Below, one piece after another: positions 52,026 through 60,912 of a DNA stretch of 64,000 bases (the first letter of the stretch is position 1; each line of letters opens with the position of its first letter). The stretch lies in the NCBI RefSeq assembly GCF_900112775.1, contig NZ_FOYZ01000006.1, positions 116,676 to 180,675 of the forward strand, in the 5' to 3' direction. The notes under the pieces were generated by a model that saw only the letters and a program-made list of their open reading frames with translations, searched no databases and had not been told where the DNA came from. Origin of the DNA: Anaeromicropila populeti (GTDB lineage Bacteria; Bacillota; Clostridia; Lachnospirales; Lachnospiraceae). Position numbers and translations under genes: made by a program.

Positions 52026-55000
52026 ATGAAAAAAAAATCTATTATTTTGTTAGTCGTATTTATTTTAATTGTTACTGGATGTAATAGTCGAAAGAACAAT
52101 ACAGAGAATAATGAGGCAGCTATGACAGAGAAAACTGTTACGAAGGAAACAGAAAAAACGGAAACAAAAGAGGAAAGTAACACAAATTATGAGGAAAATA
52201 TTGGGGAAAATGCAGAGGAAAACATGGTGACTGATAATGAAAAGAAAGAGGATGCTTTTGAAAATCCAGATGTGTTCAATAATAATGAACAGTCTGAAAC
52301 AAAAGCAGGAGAATCTGAGGTTACAGACATTGGGGGTGAAACAAAAAGCACAGATATTATAAATAAACCAATCAGTGAAGATAATATAGAGAAAGCAAAA
52401 AGTACAGACAAGCCGAAAAGCACAGACAAGCCGAAAAGCACAGAGAAACCAAAAAGCACAGACAAGCCGAAAAGCACAGAGAAACCAAAAAGTACAGAGA
52501 AGCCAAAAAGTACAGAGAAGCCAAATAGTTCACACAACATAGGTGAACAGGGCGGTACAAATCAGCCGATAGACTGGAGTATAGACGAGAAAAGACTATC
52601 TTACAGCGGATATGAGTTGAAGTGGAAAGAAGATTTTGATGGTTCGGCTTTAAATGCTGCAGACTGGAATTTTGAAACGCATGAAAAGGGCTGGGTTAAT
52701 AATGAACTGCAGGAATATGTTGTATCGGACAACAATGTTTATGTTGAAAACGGGAAGCTTGTGATTAAAGCAGTTAAAACTTTAGATGGAGAAGGAAATG
52801 CTTCTTACACTTCTGGCAGAATTAATACACTAGGTAAGCATGAGTTTACTTATGGATTGTTTGAGGTTAGGGCTAAGGTTCCAAGTGGAAAAGGATTTCT
52901 CCCAGCATTTTGGATGATGCCAGCCAATGAAAATCTGTATGGGCAATGGCCAAGATGTGGTGAAATTGACATTATGGAGGTTCTGGGAAATCAAACAGAA
53001 ACTGTATATGGAACTATTCATTATGGAAATCCCCATAGAGAAAGTCAGGGAACTTATAAGTTAATACAAGAAAGTTTTTTTAATAAATACCATACATTTT
53101 CATGTGAATGGGAACCTGGTAAGATTAGTTGGTACGTAGATGGGATACTTTATCATACGGAGAGTGACTGGTTCAGTAGAACTGTAGGTCAGGGTGAAAT
53201 CACCTATCCAGCTCCATTTGATCAGCCATTTTACATGATTTTAAATTTAGCGGTTGGAGGAAACTGGCCTGGAAATCCAGATGAGAATACAGATTTTAAT
53301 CAGGCAGAATTTTCCATTGATGGTATTAGAGTATATCAGAAGGACAGTTATAATGAAAATGTGCAAAAACCAGAGCAACAGGTTGTATTGAGGAAGCCAG
53401 ATGTTAATGGTAACTATATTAATAATGCCGATTTTGAGAATATAGAAAACCTATCTGACGAAAAGAACTGGAGGTTTATGACGGCTTTAGGTGGGCAGGC
53501 TACCGCCCAAATTAATAACCAGGCCATTGAAATTATGACTACAAATGAAGGTAATGCGGATTACAGTGTTCAGTTAGTGCAAGCGGATGTTCCAATGGAG
53601 AAGGGGGCTTCCTATGAACTGAGTTTTGATGCATATGCATCTGCTGATAGAAGCATGAAAACATGTATTACAGCACCAAATTACGGATATTCCAGATATT
53701 TTTCAGATACAACATTAGATTTAACGACGGTAAAAAAGACCTATACCTATTCGTTTAAAATGAAAGATAATTCTGATCCAAATGGACGTCTGGAGTTTAA
53801 TCTTGGTGCAGCTGGGTCAAAGGCTGATGTCTGGATTAGTAATGTTAAAGTTATTAAAGTTAAAGAAGCAGATCCAAATGAGAATGAACCAAAGACAATA
53901 CTAGCCGACGGAAACTATGTTTATAATGGTGGATTTCAAGAAGGAACAGACCGGTTGGGGTATTGGGAAATTGAGAATAAATGTAATGCAGATATTTCAG
54001 TTACAAGTATAAATACTGACAGGCGCCTAAAAGTTAGTGTGTATGAAGATGGAACAAATAATAGTGTGATAGTAGGAGAATCTGAATTAGCACTTTCTGC
54101 AAGCGGCAAATATTCGTTAAGTTTTGATGCGCAGAGTGATAGTGCAAAAGAAATGACAGTGATAGTAGCAGGACAGGAGTTTAAGATACAGTTATCAGAG
54201 GAAAATCAATCGTACAACTTTAAATTTGCAACACCTGCTGAACTTACAGGTACAAATCTAGAATTTTATATGGGTATGAAGGGTACTACATATCTGGACA
54301 ATGTCCGAATTGTTGAAGATACCTTAATTAGAAACGGTAACTTTTCAGCAGGGTTTACAGGATATGAAATATATAAGGATTCTTCTGCTGACGCAACTTA
54401 TGTAGTTGATAGTTTAACAGAAGACAATGCTGCTGATTTTACAATCAGAAATACAGGAGATCAGGACTGGAAAATTCAACTGAAACAAAGTAATATAGAA
54501 CTTAGAAATGGACAGTGGTATAAGCTGACTTTTAAAGCAAAAGCATCATTAGACAGAAAAATTCGTGTCATTATGCAGGGGACGGAAAGTAAAAACTGGG
54601 CTGTATATTCTGGAGAAAATACAGTTAGTTTGACAAATGAGTACCAGACATTTGAAAAAGTATTTCAAATGAAGGCGGAGACAGATCCAGAGGCATTTTT
54701 AAGTGTCTGCTTTGGCAAGGTGGATAACCAGATTACAGAGCTGCACAGAGTGTGTATCGATAATATTTTTCTAGAAGAAGTTGTTGAACCAGAATCAGGC
54801 ACTAATGAGACTGTAATTGGTGAAAATATTTTGAAAAATGGAGATTTTTCAAAGGGAGAAGAAAATTGGATTCAAGCTATTACTTCACCAGGCGCAGCAA
54901 GTGTTGCATTTGAGGATAATAAAGCTGCCTACAATATTACAAATGTAGGAACCCAGGACTGGAATGTACAGTTAAAGCAGGAAGGAATCGCTCTTGAAAA

Positions 55001-55271
55001 AGGAAAAACTTATAAAATTACCTTCAAAGCATTGTCTACAGAAGCAAGAACTATTAAATGTGCGATGCTGAGTTCAACATATAAATGGTATGGTGGTGGA
55101 GACATTATTTTAGAAGGATCAAAAGAAAAGGATATCGAGATTGTCTTTACAATGAACGAAGATACAGATACTGCAACGACAATGGTAGTTTCCATGGGGA
55201 AAATTGATGGTGAAGATACTCTAACATCCAGTATTGAACTATATTCTTTTGCATTAGTAAAAACAAATTGA
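52026..55271 (+). CDS. Lipoprotein GH16 laminarinase/lichenase with CBM4-like domains
   Basis: A 1081-residue enzyme anchored by a lipoprotein signal (LLVVFILIVTGC). A Glu/Asn/Thr-rich linker with KST-x-KP repeats (about residues 20-180) leads to the GH16 domain (about 185-445) with the catalytic GEIDIMEVLG near 312 and WPRCGEID context. Four CBM4/9-type domains follow (about 455-615, 625-760, 765-920 and 935-1080), each opening with an N.D or NG.F segment. It should cut beta-1,3- or mixed-linkage glucans at the cell surface. It follows the GH5 gene by 112 bases, a likely operon. Confidence 0.93.
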   Translation: MKKKSIILLVVFILIVTGCNSRKNNTENNEAAMTEKTVTKETEKTETKEESNTNYEENIGENAEENMVTDNEKKEDAFENPDVFNNNEQSETKAGESEVTDIGGETKSTDIINKPISEDNIEKAKSTDKPKSTDKPKSTEKPKSTDKPKSTEKPKSTEKPKSTEKPNSSHNIGEQGGTNQPIDWSIDEKRLSYSGYELKWKEDFDGSALNAADWNFETHEKGWVNNELQEYVVSDNNVYVENGKLVIKAVKTLDGEGNASYTSGRINTLGKHEFTYGLFEVRAKVPSGKGFLPAFWMMPANENLYGQWPRCGEIDIMEVLGNQTETVYGTIHYGNPHRESQGTYKLIQESFFNKYHTFSCEWEPGKISWYVDGILYHTESDWFSRTVGQGEITYPAPFDQPFYMILNLAVGGNWPGNPDENTDFNQAEFSIDGIRVYQKDSYNENVQKPEQQVVLRKPDVNGNYINNADFENIENLSDEKNWRFMTALGGQATAQINNQAIEIMTTNEGNADYSVQLVQADVPMEKGASYELSFDAYASADRSMKTCITAPNYGYSRYFSDTTLDLTTVKKTYTYSFKMKDNSDPNGRLEFNLGAAGSKADVWISNVKVIKVKEADPNENEPKTILADGNYVYNGGFQEGTDRLGYWEIENKCNADISVTSINTDRRLKVSVYEDGTNNSVIVGESELALSASGKYSLSFDAQSDSAKEMTVIVAGQEFKIQLSEENQSYNFKFATPAELTGTNLEFYMGMKGTTYLDNVRIVEDTLIRNGNFSAGFTGYEIYKDSSADATYVVDSLTEDNAADFTIRNTGDQDWKIQLKQSNIELRNGQWYKLTFKAKASLDRKIRVIMQGTESKNWAVYSGENTVSLTNEYQTFEKVFQMKAETDPEAFLSVCFGKVDNQITELHRVCIDNIFLEEVVEPESGTNETVIGENILKNGDFSKGEENWIQAITSPGAASVAFEDNKAAYNITNVGTQDWNVQLKQEGIALEKGKTYKITFKALSTEARTIKCAMLSSTYKWYGGGDIILEGSKEKDIEIVFTMNEDTDTATTMVVSMGKIDGEDTLTSSIELYSFALVKTN
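52393..52530 (+). repeat. 15-bp tandem repeat coding KST(D/E)KP
   Basis: About eight copies of AAAAGCACAGA(C/G)AA(G/A)CC-type units encode Lys-Ser-Thr-(Asp/Glu)-Lys-Pro. Copies are nearly identical at the DNA level, so copy number may vary. It forms an extended wall linker for the GH16 enzyme. Confidence 0.85.
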
Positions 55272-55312
55272 TAAAGCTTATAAATCTTCATTAGTATAGA
55301 ACCCTATTTAGA

Positions 55313-55342
55313 AAGAGAGCAGACAATTCGTGCTGCTCTCTT
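55313..55342 (+). terminator. Terminator after the GH16 gene
   Basis: AAGAGAGCAG and CTGCTCTCTT form a perfect 10-pair stem with a 10-base loop, 42 bases after the stop. Confidence 0.78.
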
Positions 55343-55441
55343 AAGCTTCGTAAGTAACAGTAAGAACAGTGGGACTAAATGAAGCAACTAATTTCTCTAT
55401 TGTTTGTAAGTACTAAGTAAACCTCCTTAAACCGTTAGAAA

Positions 55442-55609
55442 CCCTGGTGTAGTAGGGAGCTACACCAGGGCTATAAAAGGGGAGGATAAGTATTTAATTT
55501 TTCATTTGTAAATTGCTTGTAATAATTGGAGGGGGATCCAATTATCATTAGAGCATACGCGTTTTGTAATCTCTAATCATTAGGTACTTTGTGGCACCTC
55601 ATGTATTAG
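55442..55609. other. Cluster of hairpins in a gene-free region
   Basis: The 479-base gap 55272-55750 holds no gene. Beyond the GH16 terminator it has at least three hairpins: CCCTGGTGTAG/CTACACCAGGG (55442-55470), ATAATTGGA/TCCAATTAT (55522-55545) and an imperfect CTAAT...AGGT/ACCT...ATTAG (55573-55609). None has a T-run. They may form part of a noncoding RNA, or be leftover repeats. The segment TGTAGTAGGGAGC in the first hairpin also occurs at 49856-49868. Confidence 0.45.
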
Positions 55610-55750
55610 ATTAGTAATAGTATGACCCACCAGAAAAATCTTATACATGATTTTGAAAAAAATCTTATTTTTTATTGAAAGTTAAAATAGAACTATGCTA
55701 TACTTGTAAACAGTCAGAATCCAAAACGGATGAAAAAAGGTGGTAATAAG

Positions 55751-56251
55751 ATGAGTTTATTAAGTGAATGGCGTGATTATGCATATAGTATAGACACGAA
55801 TCAAAAGGAGGGCCAATTATTTTGGGCCAATTATTTTAATTTGGAAAAGGCGATCTATGAGAAGCTTTTATCCGAACCAGATGTAGTGGTTAGTGGTACA
55901 GTAGAAGAACTGGCAGAAAAATATGATATGAAGCTGTCTTTCATGGTAGGTTTTTTAGATGGGATTAATGACAGCTTAAAAACTCCAAATCCTATTGAGG
56001 AAATGGATAAAGATACAGTAGTAAGCTTAGACTTTGATAAAGAGAAGCTTTATTATAATATGGTAGGAGCACAAGCAGACTGGTTGTACGAACTGCCACA
56101 ATGGGATACATTACTTACTCCAGAAAAACGTAAAGAATTGTATCGTGAGCAAAAACGTTCCACAACCATAGTGAAAGATAAGAAAGTCGGAAGAAATGAA
56201 CCTTGTCCTTGTGGCAGTGGTAAGAAATATAAACATTGCTGTGGAAAATAA
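55751..56251 (+). CDS. SEC-C motif protein
   Basis: A 166-residue protein with a SEC-C zinc motif at the C-terminus: [20 protein letters not shown]. The rest is helical ([28 protein letters not shown]). SEC-C motifs bind zinc and contact SecB or the ribosome in SecA; stand-alone proteins like this are common in Clostridia, with unclear roles. AAAGGTGG lies before the ATG at 55751; a frame from 55730 is also open. It is probably cytoplasmic and monocistronic. Confidence 0.88.
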   Translation: MSLLSEWRDYAYSIDTNQKEGQLFWANYFNLEKAIYEKLLSEPDVVVSGTVEELAEKYDMKLSFMVGFLDGINDSLKTPNPIEEMDKDTVVSLDFDKEKLYYNMVGAQADWLYELPQWDTLLTPEKRKELYREQKRSTTIVKDKKVGRNEPCPCGSGKKYKHCCGK

Positions 56252-56516
56252 ATACTTTCCATTGTTTGAAAATTGTACATTAAAATTTGTCCATGCTTTG
56301 TCCATGCTACTTACTAGTTGTGGACAGTATGGACTTTTTAAATTTATTGCATGAAATTGTATAATTTGCCAATTTGAATAAAAAAGCAATATAATTAATA
56401 AAAATATTGTGCATTATTGCTATTTCTGTTATAATTGTATCAAGGGAAATTAGTTTCAATCCCATACCATATTAGTGGAAGCCATATGTTAGAAATGATA
56501 TGAGGAGGAAATGCCT

Positions 56517-57461
56517 ATGAAAAAGAAGATTTTCATTTTAATGAGCGTAACGGTGTTAAGTGTTACAGTATTATGTGGTTTTACTTTTAACAAGGATGCA
56601 GTATTAAAGTCATATGAGTTTTCATCAGAGGAAGAAAGCGTACAAGATGAGGACTATGATGGAGAAGATTATGATGAGGAGAATTATGACGAGGAAGAAT
56701 ATGATGAGGAGAAACTGACATTTTATGTTGGAGAACAAGTATTTGCGGAGAGCTTGATTCCAGATTTTGAGGAGGTAATCGTTACATTTGAGGATGGCTC
56801 TGAAAGCAAAATATACAATACAGCTGGCACCTATACAGAAACTTTAAGCATACTAGATGATTCTGGAGAAATGGAATCAGATGAGATAAGCTTTGAAGTA
56901 GTAGAGGATACAGAAGCTCCTATTTTTTACGGAGTGAAGAACAGGACAGGGTATGTTGGAGATGAAATCGATTATTTAAAAAATGTTACTGCGGATGATA
57001 ATAAGGACGGCGATTTGACTGATAAAATTGTTGTTGATAGTTCTAATGTAGACTTACAAACAGTTGGAAAATATGAAGCAACATATACCGTAACAGACAG
57101 TTCTGGTAATACAGAAACTAAAAAAATAACAGTTACTGTGAAAAAGGACGAACCACCTAAATTAATTGTTGTGAAGAAAAGAAATGTTTATGTAAATGGG
57201 AAAATCAATTATTTAAAGGGAGTCAAGGCAATTGATAAAAAAGATGGAAAATTAACCAATAAGATTGTTGTTGACAGCTCTAATGTGGATCTTACTAAGG
57301 CAGGTACGTATCAAGTTACTTATTCTGTAACAGACAGTTCTGGTAATACAACTGAGAAGACAGCTAAAATCATTGTAAAGCAACAGAAAAAAAAATCTGA
57401 TGCAAAGGAAGAGAAAAAAAGTTCAAAAAGTAATAAAATAAAAATTAAAAAGAACAAGTAA
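56517..57461 (+). CDS. Secreted protein with two DUF5011 Ig-like domains
   Basis: A 314-residue exported protein starting at 56517, eight bases after AGGAGG. After a signal (KKKIFILMSVTVLSVTVLC), there is a run of Glu/Asp/Tyr repeats (DYDGEDYDEENYDEEEYDEE, about residues 45-65). Two DUF5011-type Ig-like domains (about 135-210 and 218-290) share IDYLK(N/G)V and SSNVDL and end TVTDSSGNT. The tail is almost all Lys and Ser. There is no sorting signal; the basic tail may bind wall teichoic acids or phosphates (inference). Such proteins often act as surface adhesins. Confidence 0.82.
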   Translation: MKKKIFILMSVTVLSVTVLCGFTFNKDAVLKSYEFSSEEESVQDEDYDGEDYDEENYDEEEYDEEKLTFYVGEQVFAESLIPDFEEVIVTFEDGSESKIYNTAGTYTETLSILDDSGEMESDEISFEVVEDTEAPIFYGVKNRTGYVGDEIDYLKNVTADDNKDGDLTDKIVVDSSNVDLQTVGKYEATYTVTDSSGNTETKKITVTVKKDEPPKLIVVKKRNVYVNGKINYLKGVKAIDKKDGKLTNKIVVDSSNVDLTKAGTYQVTYSVTDSSGNTTEKTAKIIVKQQKKKSDAKEEKKSSKSNKIKIKKNK

Positions 57462-57474
57462 TAGAAATGAATAG

Positions 57475-57517
57475 GAGGTATCGTAAAATAGCTAAATTTA
57501 GCTGTGGAGCGAACCTC
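57475..57517 (+). terminator. Terminator after the DUF5011 gene
   Basis: GAGGTATCG pairs with CGAACCTC around an inner AGCTAAATTTAGCT palindrome, followed by TTTTAATTTTT. Confidence 0.65.
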
Positions 57518-57617
57518 TTTTAATTTTTGCAAGGGAGCTTTTGCGTGTGAAAGGCAGTAGCACTAGTGTTTACAGGACTAAGAAAGAACATGCTGTCTGT
57601 GTTTGGCTGTTTAGTTG

Positions 57618-57660
57618 AACTGACAGAGGATGTCCTGCCTTTAGGCAGTCTGGTTCAGTT
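57618..57660. other. Branched or bulged hairpin in the gap before the TM2 gene
   Basis: AACTGA-CAGA...CTGCCT-TT-AGGCAG-TCTG-(2)-TCAGTT forms a bulged stem of about 16 pairs. It lies in the 310-base gap 57462-57771, which holds no gene. It may be part of a structured RNA. I could not match it to 6S RNA or other known families. Confidence 0.4.
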
Positions 57661-57728
57661 GAAAACAGAATATTTTAGGAAGTTATAACTGATGTGAAGT
57701 CCATTGTTTCCAGCTTGTAAAAAGGTAA

Positions 57729-57752
57729 GGGCAACCTAGAAGTAAGTTGCCC
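57729..57752 (-). terminator. Terminator after the TM2-domain gene
   Basis: GGGCAAC and GTTGCCC form a seven-pair stem; on the minus strand CTTTTTAC follows a few bases later. Confidence 0.65.
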
Positions 57753-57771
57753 AGCGTCATCATTAAGGATT

Positions 57772-58212
57772 TTACCAATTTTTCACAAACATACCATAGT
57801 TATCTCTAAATGAGCCAAGTAGTATAAGTATTAAGTCTATAAAAGCACCAATTCCGAATACTCCAAAAGTAAGAAGGTAAAGGATTCCACTTCCTACCTT
57901 GCCGACATAGAATCTATGTATTCCAAATACTCCAAGGAAAAAACATAATAATAAAGAAACTAATCTGCTTTTAGTGCTAATCATTGTATTTGCACCATTA
58001 ACTGCTGTTGCATTTGCAACATTATTTATGTTAATGGTATTTGCTGAATTTGAAGACTTAGCAGCTTCTTTTTGTTCAGAAAAAGCTTTTCCTACGCACG
58101 ATTTGCAATAATTTTTACCTTCTACCTCTACAAGGCATTCTTTACAAAAGAATTTACCACAGTATACGCATGTTCCGGAAGCTTCCGTATCTGTATGATT
58201 TGTACAGTTCAT
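57772..58212 (-). CDS. B-box-like zinc finger / TM2 domain membrane protein
   Basis: A 146-residue protein. The N-terminal zinc-binding part has Cys/His pairs (CTNHTDTEASGTCVYCGKFF, CKECLVEV, CKSCVGK). After a Ser/Asn/Ala-rich linker, the C-terminal half is a TM2 domain: two membrane segments with LLCFFLGVFGIHRFYVGKVG and a polar RD near the end (GSFRDNYGMFVKNW). TM2 proteins are widespread and of unclear function. The start is supported by GAGAGGAGTAAT. It is a single gene. Confidence 0.9.
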   Translation of the reverse strand: MNCTNHTDTEASGTCVYCGKFFCKECLVEVEGKNYCKSCVGKAFSEQKEAAKSSNSANTININNVANATAVNGANTMISTKSRLVSLLLCFFLGVFGIHRFYVGKVGSGILYLLTFGVFGIGAFIDLILILLGSFRDNYGMFVKNW

Positions 58213-58399
58213 TTTATTACTCCTCTCAATAATATAAAACCTACTTATGTATACTTATATTCTGCATACATATTGAAAATTTAACAAAATATAGAATATC
58301 ATGTTTATTTAATAAAATCAAGTACAAAAAACAATTAATTAGCACAGTAGTTTACAATAAACTACTGTTAGATACATGGTGTATACAATAAGATTTTCC

Positions 58400-58650
58400 T
58401 TACATGGATGGAAAAGTAAATGTGAAGGTACTCCCCACACCTAGTTCACTAGTTGCATAAATGGTACCATATGAGCAATCCCGATGCCATTATCAGAAAC
58501 AGTACCCACGATGTAATTATTTTCAATAGAAAGAGTTACCTTCTGGAAAGTAGAAGCAGATGGGAAATCAGTTCTGACATTTTATGAGACTGCTTCAAAG
58601 GATTTTTCTAATCGCTCAAACATATTGTTAATAATCTCATAGCAAACTCC
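58400..58650 (-). pseudogene. Degraded C-terminus of a GHKL sensor histidine kinase
   Basis: Read on the minus strand, pieces of a LytS/YesM-type kinase are clear in shifting frames: YEIINNMFERLEKSFEAVS then a stop; VRTDFP; KVTLSIENNYIVGTVSDNGIGI (an ATPase G1 box); and, after another shift, SELGVGSTFTFTFPSM and a stop. The N box that should lie between DFP and VTL is missing, so there is an internal deletion and at least two frameshifts. The 548-base gap 58213-58760 holds this relic and no intact gene. Confidence 0.78.
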
Positions 58651-58760
58651 TTATACGAGTTACGATTATTAAAACATATTTTTCTTTTTTTGCGTTAACC
58701 CTATTTAAGCTTAATAAAATATAATTAGACCGGAATAAAAAATGGAGGAGGCTAGAAGAA

Positions 58761-59822
58761 ATGGAGAAGAAAAAAATAATAGTGGTCATTCCTGCATATG
58801 AGCCCAGTGATAATCTGATTTTACTGCTTAGGGAAATCAAGGAGAAGACAAAATACAAAATGGTAGTTGTAAACGATGGCAGCTCAAAGCAGGCAGAGGA
58901 GATTTTTGATGCCGCAGCTCTCTATGGAACAGTACTTACCCATAAGATTAATAAAGGAAAGGGTGAAGCCATAAAAACTGCCCTGAATCACGTTGAAAAA
59001 AATTTTCAAGATAATTCAGGAATTGTAATAGTTGATGCAGATGGACAGCACAAAGTAGATGATATGATAAAGGTATGTGAAGAACTAGATAATTTTCCTG
59101 ATGAAATTATTTTGGGAAGCAGACACTTCAAAGGGAAAATTCCGCTGCGAAGTAAGATAGGAAATATCATTACAAGAGGAGTATTCCGCATGGTATCAGG
59201 AATAGCAGTAAATGATACCCAGACTGGTCTGAGGGCATTTGGATATCATAAAATACCTTTTATGAAAAATGTATATGGAAGCCGGTATGAATATGAAATG
59301 AATGTATTATTAGCATGTACAAAAGCCCAAATGAAAATTAGGGAAGTTTCTATTGAAACAGTATATATTGGAAAAAACCAGTCATCACACTTTCATGTAT
59401 TACGAGATTCCTTTCGTATTTATACGGATATCTTAAAGTTTTCATGCTCCTCCTTGCTAAGTTTTATATTAGACTATAGTTTGTACAGTTTTTTTACAAT
59501 GCTATCTCATAATATGGTGTTTAGTAATGTTTCAGCAAGGATTATAAGTGCCAGTTTCAATTTTTACATTAACAGAAAGTATGTATTTCAAAGCAGAGAA
59601 CATGTTGTGAAATCTGCGGTAAAATATAGTTTGCTGGCCATAGGACTACTTGTAGTTAATACTATTTTACTGGAATTCTGTGTGAAGTATATTGTAAATA
59701 ATTTGCTTTTAGGAAAATTGCTGGTGGAAATCGTTTTATTTACATTAAGCTGGATGATTCAAAAAACAGTAGTATTTAAAAAATCAGCAGAAAGGAATGA
59801 ATTGGATGGGCGAAAAAAATGA
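58761..59822 (+). CDS. Fused GT2 glycosyltransferase and GtrA-like membrane protein
   Basis: A 353-residue protein. The N-terminal GT2 domain (about residues 1-215) shows IPAYEPSDNL, VVNDGSS, DADGQH and a TQTGLRAFG-like acceptor segment (NDTQTGLRAFGYHK), as in dolichol-phosphate-mannose-synthase-type enzymes. The C-terminal 120 residues form four membrane segments of the GtrA type, with FNFYINRKYVF. It would load a sugar onto a lipid carrier and help flip it. AATGGAGGAGG precedes the ATG. It overlaps the next gene. Confidence 0.9.
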   Translation: MEKKKIIVVIPAYEPSDNLILLLREIKEKTKYKMVVVNDGSSKQAEEIFDAAALYGTVLTHKINKGKGEAIKTALNHVEKNFQDNSGIVIVDADGQHKVDDMIKVCEELDNFPDEIILGSRHFKGKIPLRSKIGNIITRGVFRMVSGIAVNDTQTGLRAFGYHKIPFMKNVYGSRYEYEMNVLLACTKAQMKIREVSIETVYIGKNQSSHFHVLRDSFRIYTDILKFSCSSLLSFILDYSLYSFFTMLSHNMVFSNVSARIISASFNFYINRKYVFQSREHVVKSAVKYSLLAIGLLVVNTILLEFCVKYIVNNLLLGKLLVEIVLFTLSWMIQKTVVFKKSAERNELDGRKK

Positions 59823-60909
59823 ATTAAATCATAAGAAGAAAAGAATGTCAGTGAGCCAGATGATTGTAATGGATCTTTTACTGCTGGCGGCAAGTATGGG
59901 TGTGTTTATGCTGTTTGATTATGTATTACCACAAAAATCATCTAACCAGGGAACTGTGATTGCAGACGTAAGCGACAGCAAGGACAATTCTTTTACCTTA
60001 CCAGAAGAGAGCAGCGAGGAAACAAAAGAAGAAACAACAGAAGAAACAACAGAGGAAACAACAGAGGAAAGTACAAGGAGCCGCAGGAAAGGAGGAGACA
60101 GATCGGGAAATACCAATACAACAGATATTGCGTCTGATTCCACCGATGCTGAAAATATAAGCTCTTCACAGGTAAAGACAAATAGTTTTGAAACCTATAC
60201 AAATGAAAATGTACAATTAACCATCAGTCAGAAAGAAACAGGAAGCGGCAGTGATAAAATCACGTATTATGTGGCAGATATATATGTTACCAATATCAAA
60301 TATCTTCAAACTGCATTCGCAGAAGGCACTTATGGAAAAAATATTAAGGACACCGTACTGAATATTGGAAATGAGAATAATGCGGTATTTGCGGTATCGG
60401 GTGACTTTTATGGAAATAGTGAAGAAGGTGTAGTAATTCGAAATGGAATATTATACCGTTTGGATATTAATGATGCAGACATATGTGTTTTATTCACAGA
60501 TGGAACAATGAAAACCTATTCTCCAGAAGATTTTGATGGAGAAGAAGTAATTGCTGAAGGTGCATGGCAAGCATGGAACTTTGGACCTTCTCTTTTAGAC
60601 GGAAGTGGTGGAATATTAGGTTCATTCAACACCAATTCTTATTTAAATAGCAGTAATCCCAGATGTGCAATTGGCTATGTAGAACCGGGACATTATATAC
60701 TGGTTGTAGTTGATGGAAGGAATGAGGGGTATTCCAAAGGGGTAACTTTAAGCGAACTGGCACAGATTATGTCGGGTGAAGGATGTGTTTTAGCTTATAA
60801 TTTAGATGGAGGCAAATCGGCTGCTATGGTATATCAGGGGGAGTATGTAAACCAGCCTGCGGATGGAGGAAGAGAAGTAAGTGATATTATATTGATAGGA
60901 GGTGAATGA
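59806..60909 (+). CDS. Phosphodiester glycosidase (NAGPA domain) membrane protein
   Basis: A 367-residue protein. It has an N-terminal membrane anchor (MIVMDLLLLAASMGVFMLF), a Glu/Thr-rich linker (EETTEETTEETTEE), and a NAGPA-type domain (about residues 130-365) with FAVSGDFYG, FGPSLLDGSG, NPRCAIGY, VVVDGRN and YNLDGGKSAAMV. These residues mark phosphodiester glycosidases of the mannose-6-P-uncovering family. In bacteria they act on extracellular glycans. The ATG at 59806 follows AAAGGAA; it overlaps the GT2-GtrA gene by 17 bases, so the two may build or edit one polymer. Confidence 0.88.
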   Translation: MGEKNELNHKKKRMSVSQMIVMDLLLLAASMGVFMLFDYVLPQKSSNQGTVIADVSDSKDNSFTLPEESSEETKEETTEETTEETTEESTRSRRKGGDRSGNTNTTDIASDSTDAENISSSQVKTNSFETYTNENVQLTISQKETGSGSDKITYYVADIYVTNIKYLQTAFAEGTYGKNIKDTVLNIGNENNAVFAVSGDFYGNSEEGVVIRNGILYRLDINDADICVLFTDGTMKTYSPEDFDGEEVIAEGAWQAWNFGPSLLDGSGGILGSFNTNSYLNSSNPRCAIGYVEPGHYILVVVDGRNEGYSKGVTLSELAQIMSGEGCVLAYNLDGGKSAAMVYQGEYVNQPADGGREVSDIILIGGE

Positions 60910-60912
60910 CAT

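Noticed and set aside
52393-52530. CRISPR-like or intergenic repeat
   Set aside because: The repeat lies in frame inside the GH16 gene and codes a linker.
52187-52540. Antisense ORF of 117 codons opposite the GH16 linker
   Set aside because: It is the mirror of a low-complexity repeat, with no start signal or plausible protein pattern.
57462-57771. 6S RNA
   Set aside because: No single long rod-like hairpin with a large central bubble can be drawn over 180-200 bases.
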